Translations under genes and position numbers: made by a program
Shown here: piece by piece, positions 13,858-16,950 of the stretch
How the letters are laid out: each line of letters starts with the position of its first letter
Position numbering within the stretch: position 1 is the first letter of the stretch
Notes under the pieces: generated by a model
What the model was told of the DNA's origin: nothing
The model's database searches: none
What the model saw: the letters and a program-made list of their open reading frames with translations, nothing else
Source: Methanocorpusculum sp.
Lineage (GTDB): Archaea > Halobacteriota > Methanomicrobia > Methanomicrobiales > Methanocorpusculaceae
Direction: 5' to 3'
DNA length: 16,950 nucleotides
Assembly: GCA_017622255.1 (NCBI GenBank)
Contig: JAGARL010000193.1
Coordinates: 1 to 16,950 of the forward strand

Positions 13858-14880
13858 ATGTTCAAGTTTGAAAAAGAACAGCAGGTCTTTGACTTTAACG
13901 GAACGAAGATCGGTGGACAGCCGGGAGAATACCCGCGTGTCATGTCCCCGTCGATCTTCTACAACAAACACGAGATCGTCTTAAACGATCACACTGGTGA
14001 GATTGACAAAGCAAAAGCAGAAGCACTCTGGAACCGCTGTGAAGAGTTAACCGACATTACCGGTAACAAATTCTTCCTCCAGATCCTTGCAGAGCACGGA
14101 GAAGCTTTCGAGTCCTACTTCAACTGGTTCGACAGCATCGACAGCAAGACTGCATTCCTCATGGACTCTTCCGCACCGGAAGCACTGGTTCACGCAACCA
14201 AGTACGTCACTGAGGTTGGTCTCGCAGACCGCGCCATCTACAACTCCATCAACGGATCCATCCTTCCGGAGAACATCCAGGCACTCAAAGAGTCCGATGT
14301 TAACTCTGCAATCGTTCTCGCATTCAACCCAGGAGACCCAACCGTCGCAGGACGTGAAAAGGTTCTCGTCGAGGGTGGCGTTGCAGGTCAGGAGAAGGGT
14401 ATGCTTCAGATCGCAGAAGAGTGCGGTATCACCCGCCCGATTCTTGACTCTGCAGCAACTCCGCTCGGACTTGGAGCAGCAGGATCCATGCGCGAAATTC
14501 TCGCATGCAAAGCAATCCACGGTCTCCCGACCGGTGGTGCATACCACAACATGACTGTTTCCTGGACCTGGCTCAAGCGCTGGAGAAAGAACGTCTTAGC
14601 AGATGGATACAAGGGTAAGGACCTTCTCTTCGAACAGATGGCACACCACCACTTCGGAGGAATGGAGGGTATCCGCCAGACCGCATGGTCCTCCGCAGAT
14701 GTCGGATGTAACATCATGGCAATGACCCTTGGTGCAGACTTAATCATGTACGGCCCGATCGAGAACATGGAAGGTGCAGCAACTGCAGCAGCATTCTGTG
14801 ATATCGTTATGGCAGAAGCATTCCAGGACTTCGGCGGAACTCCGGCAGTTTCCGACGGTCCAATCAACAAACTCGTCTAA
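13858..14880 (+). CDS. mtrH: tetrahydromethanopterin S-methyltransferase, subunit H
   Basis: Peripheral cytosolic subunit that transfers the methyl group from N5-methyl-H4MPT to the Co(I) cobamide bound to MtrA. The 340-residue protein is a TIM-barrel methyltransferase. It begins MFKFEKEQQVFDFNGTKIGGQPGEYP and includes FLMDSSAPEALVHATKYV, AIVLAFNPGDPTVAGREKVL, PILDSAATPLGLGAAGS and GADLIMYGPIENM, all typical of MtrH. There is no membrane segment. GAGGTG in the 13-nt gap after the fusion gene is its ribosome-binding site. It is the last gene of the operon. With two nearly identical MtrA domains upstream, MtrH may have two possible docking partners per complex. Confidence 0.97.
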   Translation: MFKFEKEQQVFDFNGTKIGGQPGEYPRVMSPSIFYNKHEIVLNDHTGEIDKAKAEALWNRCEELTDITGNKFFLQILAEHGEAFESYFNWFDSIDSKTAFLMDSSAPEALVHATKYVTEVGLADRAIYNSINGSILPENIQALKESDVNSAIVLAFNPGDPTVAGREKVLVEGGVAGQEKGMLQIAEECGITRPILDSAATPLGLGAAGSMREILACKAIHGLPTGGAYHNMTVSWTWLKRWRKNVLADGYKGKDLLFEQMAHHHFGGMEGIRQTAWSSADVGCNIMAMTLGADLIMYGPIENMEGAATAAAFCDIVMAEAFQDFGGTPAVSDGPINKLV

Positions 14881-14890
14881 GTTTGTTCCC

Positions 14891-14920
14891 CAAAAAGGGG
14901 TTTTCCCCTTTTTGTTTGTG
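14891..14920 (+). terminator. mtr operon terminator
   Basis: CAAAAAGGGG (14891-14900) and CCCCTTTTTG (14905-14914) form a perfect 10-bp stem with a TTTT loop, starting 10 nt after the mtrH stop. The T5 within the stem and T-rich sequence beyond make this a strong terminator. Because of its A-run/T-run symmetry it could also work from the other strand. Confidence 0.85.
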
Positions 14921-14941
14921 ATTCTCTTTTCCGAAACTTCC

Positions 14942-14969
14942 CTATAGTTACAGACCAAATAGTTAGATA
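14942..14969 (+). promoter_or_regulatory. thpR promoter, probably leaderless
   Basis: CTATAGTTA is centred about 25 nt before the thpR ATG, and no ribosome-binding site is visible. This spacing predicts transcription starting at or just before the ATG. Confidence 0.4.
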
Positions 14970-15503
14970 ATGGTCAGGGCTTTTATCGCAGTTGAACCGT
15001 CTGCAGAAATCAGAAACGCTGTGTCTGCAGAAGGGCAGGCGCTCCGCGGAGCTGGAAGACTTTCTTTTGTCTCGCCGAATCTCATGCATATTACACTGAA
15101 ATTCTTAGGCGAGGTTTCCGAGTCGCAGATTCCAAAAATCACTGGTGTGTTGGACTTACTTTCTGCATCTCCCTATCGGCTGAATGTATCAGGCATCAGT
15201 ACCTTCGGGCGTCCTCCGCGGGTTATCAAAGCGGAAGTCCATGACGGAGGAGCAACCGCAGCGCTTGCTGCAGATGTTGAGTTGCGCCTTGCAAAGCTGG
15301 GATTCCCTCGTGAGGACAAACCGTTTACCCCGCATATCACCCTCGCCCGCGTCAAAGAGTACTCGCCGGCCCTGCAGCCGAATATTGCCGCAATCAAAGA
15401 GCGGGACTTTGGAACATGCGAAATATCTTCTGTTCTCTTAAAGAAAAGCGTCCTCACACCGTCAGGTCCAATATACACAACGCTCTATCAGAAAAACCTC
15501 TAA
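14970..15503 (+). CDS. thpR: RNA 2',3'-cyclic phosphodiesterase (2H phosphoesterase family)
   Basis: A member of the 2H phosphoesterases formerly called 2'-5' RNA ligase (LigT/ThpR), 177 residues, cytosolic. These enzymes hydrolyse RNA 2',3'-cyclic phosphates and in vitro can join tRNA halves. Both signature HxTx motifs are present, HITL at residues 40-43 and HITL at 122-125, and the start MVRAFIAVEPSAEIR is typical. It follows the mtr terminator, so it is a separate transcription unit. Nothing in the sequence links it to methanogenesis. The 89 nt to radC contain that gene's promoter. Confidence 0.93.
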   Translation: MVRAFIAVEPSAEIRNAVSAEGQALRGAGRLSFVSPNLMHITLKFLGEVSESQIPKITGVLDLLSASPYRLNVSGISTFGRPPRVIKAEVHDGGATAALAADVELRLAKLGFPREDKPFTPHITLARVKEYSPALQPNIAAIKERDFGTCEISSVLLKKSVLTPSGPIYTTLYQKNL

Positions 15504-15562
15504 CCCCTCTTTTATTCCCAATATACATCTGAAAAAACACCAAAACTGCATTTTCAGATACG

Positions 15563-15592
15563 CATAAATATCCTCTCTTCGATAGAAAAACT
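15563..15592 (+). promoter_or_regulatory. radC promoter, probably leaderless
   Basis: CATAAATA at 15563-15570 is a good archaeal TATA box centred about 26 nt before the radC ATG. No Shine-Dalgarno is seen in the A-rich stretch between. This points to a leaderless mRNA. Confidence 0.5.
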
Positions 15593-16240
15593 ATGGACCT
15601 CAGGAACACTCCTGACATCGACAAACCCCGGGAAAAACTGATTGCCCGCGGAGCTTCGGCACTCGAGCTGGAAGAACTTATCGCGGCAATCATCGGGAGG
15701 GGAACTGCCGGATATGATGCAGTAAAAATCGGAAAACTGGTCGGCAAAATTCTCATGACCTACACCTATGAGACAACAATCCGCGACCTCCTGCATATTC
15801 CGGGAATGGGGGAAGCAAAAGCCTGCCAGATATTAGCGGCTTTGGAGCTTGCCCGGCGTTTTCCGCCGCCGAAGATGCGAAAGGCAACCATCCATACGCC
15901 AAAGGATGTGCTTCCCTTTGTAACCCAGTACCGCTATGACTCGCAGGAAAACTTCCTTGTCCTCACCTTAACCGGAGCCCATGAGGTAATCAACGTCCGC
16001 CACATCACCAAAGGAATTCTCGACAACTGTCAGGTACATCCGCGGGAAGTGTTTGCCGGCGCAATCGAGGACCGGGCATCCTCGATAATTCTCGTACACA
16101 ACCATCCGTCGGGAAATCTGGAACCAAGTAAACAGGATCTCCTCATGACAGAAGAGCTCAAAAAATGCGGGGAGATATTAGGCATCACCGTCCTTGACCA
16201 CATTGTGGTGGGGCCGGTGGATGACTATCACTGCATCTAA
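15593..16240 (+). CDS. radC: RadC-family JAB/MPN+ domain protein
   Basis: A 215-residue RadC homologue. An N-terminal helix-hairpin-helix region (DLLHIPGMGEAKACQILAALEL, about residues 65-86) precedes a JAB/MPN+ metalloprotease-like domain. The metal-binding motif is complete: Glu152 in HPREVF, and His169, His171 and Asp182 in VHNHPSGNLEPSKQD. The C-terminus (DYHCI) stops a few residues short of the usual bacterial end, without loss of the motif. RadC proteins were first linked to DNA repair in E. coli, but that role was later withdrawn and their biochemical function remains unsettled. The family is mainly bacterial and patchy in archaea, so an old transfer is possible. Its stop overlaps the stop of the convergent membrane-protein gene. 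Confidence 0.92.
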   Translation: MDLRNTPDIDKPREKLIARGASALELEELIAAIIGRGTAGYDAVKIGKLVGKILMTYTYETTIRDLLHIPGMGEAKACQILAALELARRFPPPKMRKATIHTPKDVLPFVTQYRYDSQENFLVLTLTGAHEVINVRHITKGILDNCQVHPREVFAGAIEDRASSIILVHNHPSGNLEPSKQDLLMTEELKKCGEILGITVLDHIVVGPVDDYHCI

Positions 16241-16869
16241 TTTTTCAGCAGGAAGGAAAGTTTTGCGGCAACGGTGCGGGCAATAATACCAACGGTCAGA
16301 GCCGCAATCAGGGAGCCTTCGCGGATTCCCACAATCTCGTGCAGGAAAATCAGGGAAGTAACTGCCGCGATACAGACCAGTGTTACATCAAAGGCAACCT
16401 TTACCTTGCCGAAATCTTTTTTCACAACAACCGAGGCGATAGTCCGCGAGAGATAATCTGCTGGCATCATCACATAGTCTGCTAAAAGCAGCAGTCCGAT
16501 ACCGGTTCCGAGAATCAGACATCCGGCAAGCATCCAGATAATCTGCAGGAGATAGGTGTCGATTGGAAGCCACGAGAACATCATGATGTTCCAGTCAATA
16601 CAGGCGGAAAAGACCAGCAGAGCCGGGAGCTGTAAGACCTGCCAGGGGTTGAAATCTTTTTTGAGGATGGCAATCTGTGCCAGCAGGAAGATGAAGTTCA
16701 TAATGAAAGTGACTGTTCCAACCGAAACAGGAAGAATTTCACTGACTACATACGGGAAACAGGAAATCGGAGACGTTCCAAGGGAGGCGATTACGGAAAG
16801 CGCAACGCCCAATCCCATGCAGTATAAACCTGCAATAAAGATAAGAATTCGTTTAATAGGAAATGTCAT
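16237..16869 (-). CDS. YczE/YitT-like integral membrane protein
   Basis: A 210-residue membrane protein with about five hydrophobic segments (residues 5-27, 50-70, 80-100, 108-130 and 155-205 in outline). The start IKRILIFIAGLYCMGLGVALSVIASLGTSPISCFPYVVSE, with its Gly-rich helix and GTSPI turn, resembles the YczE/YyaS/YitT family, whose function is not established. The second repeat-like half contains GTGIGLLLLADYVMMPADYLSR. It lies 12 nt after the stop of the partial gene at the right edge and is probably co-transcribed with it. It converges on radC with a 4-nt overlap of stop codons. The family call is moderately sure; I propose no substrate. Confidence 0.75.
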   Translation of the reverse strand: MTFPIKRILIFIAGLYCMGLGVALSVIASLGTSPISCFPYVVSEILPVSVGTVTFIMNFIFLLAQIAILKKDFNPWQVLQLPALLVFSACIDWNIMMFSWLPIDTYLLQIIWMLAGCLILGTGIGLLLLADYVMMPADYLSRTIASVVVKKDFGKVKVAFDVTLVCIAAVTSLIFLHEIVGIREGSLIAALTVGIIARTVAAKLSFLLKN

Positions 16870-16881
16870 AAAAAATAAAGG

Positions 16882-16950
16882 TTAGCGCTTGGATTTCGCG
16901 CACATGCCGCAGACTCTGCAGACCTCTATCTGGGGGGTGAACTCAGCACC
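16882..16950 (-). CDS. C-terminal end of an unidentified Cys-rich protein (partial)
   Basis: The minus-strand frame is open from the window edge for 22 codons and ends in TAA. It reads GAEFTPQIEV CRVCGMCAKSKR. The CxxCxxC arrangement near the C-terminus suggests metal binding or a zinc-ribbon remnant. Too little is visible to name the protein. It lies 12 nt upstream of the membrane-protein gene, as expected for an operon. Confidence 0.45.
   Translation of the reverse strand, partial: GAEFTPQIEVCRVCGMCAKSKR

Noticed and set aside
1..16950. CRISPR arrays, insertion sequences, prophage or attachment sites.
   Set aside because: No regularly spaced repeats, transposase or integrase genes, or tRNA targets were found on either strand.

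Overview
The window is a core energy-metabolism locus of a methanogenic archaeon. It holds complete operons for the last two steps of methanogenesis: methyl-coenzyme M reductase (mcrBDCGA) and Na+-pumping methyl-H4MPT:CoM methyltransferase (mtrEDCB-A-F-AG-H). Two genes for methanogen cofactors (methanofuran, methanopterin) lie next to them. The McrA sequence, including a short insertion relative to Methanothermobacter, moderate GC and TATA-type promoters fit a hydrogenotrophic member of Methanomicrobiales. A Methanocorpusculum-like genome is my best guess, from recall only.

Layout. 1-274: no gene; a GC-rich multibranched inverted-repeat element at 93-182 and a T-run terminator for the minus-strand operon. 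275-3475 (minus): mptG, mfnB, guaB. 3476-3949: divergent intergenic region with the mcr promoter and a long, foldable mcr leader. 3950-8887 (plus): mcrB, mcrD, mcrC, mcrG, mcrA, then a hairpin/T-run terminator. 8888-9346: no established gene; an 18-bp perfect palindrome, the mtr promoter and a roughly 155-nt mtr leader. 9347-14880 (plus): the mtr operon, ending in a strong symmetric terminator. 14881-16240 (plus): thpR and radC, both apparently leaderless. 16237-16950 (minus): a YczE/YitT-like membrane protein and the C-terminal end of an unidentified cysteine-rich protein.

Most interesting point. The mtr operon has no free-standing mtrG. In its place is a gene whose first 168 residues are a 166/168-identical copy of the MtrA corrinoid-binding domain, joined through a Gly/Ser/Ala linker to a complete MtrG. 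The two MtrA domains differ at about 35 of 504 bases, nearly all silent, so both look conserved and functional. If the protein is made as encoded, each Mtr protomer would carry two cobamide-binding domains, one anchored by MtrA's own helix and one by MtrG's. The linker contains a Shine-Dalgarno-like GGAGGAG nine bases before a GTT codon, a possible relic of the old mtrG start.

Second point. The mcr and mtr promoters share a 26-bp element and a second motif (ATTTTARTGTCC) at the inferred transcription start, and both drive long leaders with hairpins. This suggests co-regulation plus post-transcriptional control. The neighbouring thpR and radC genes look leaderless by contrast.
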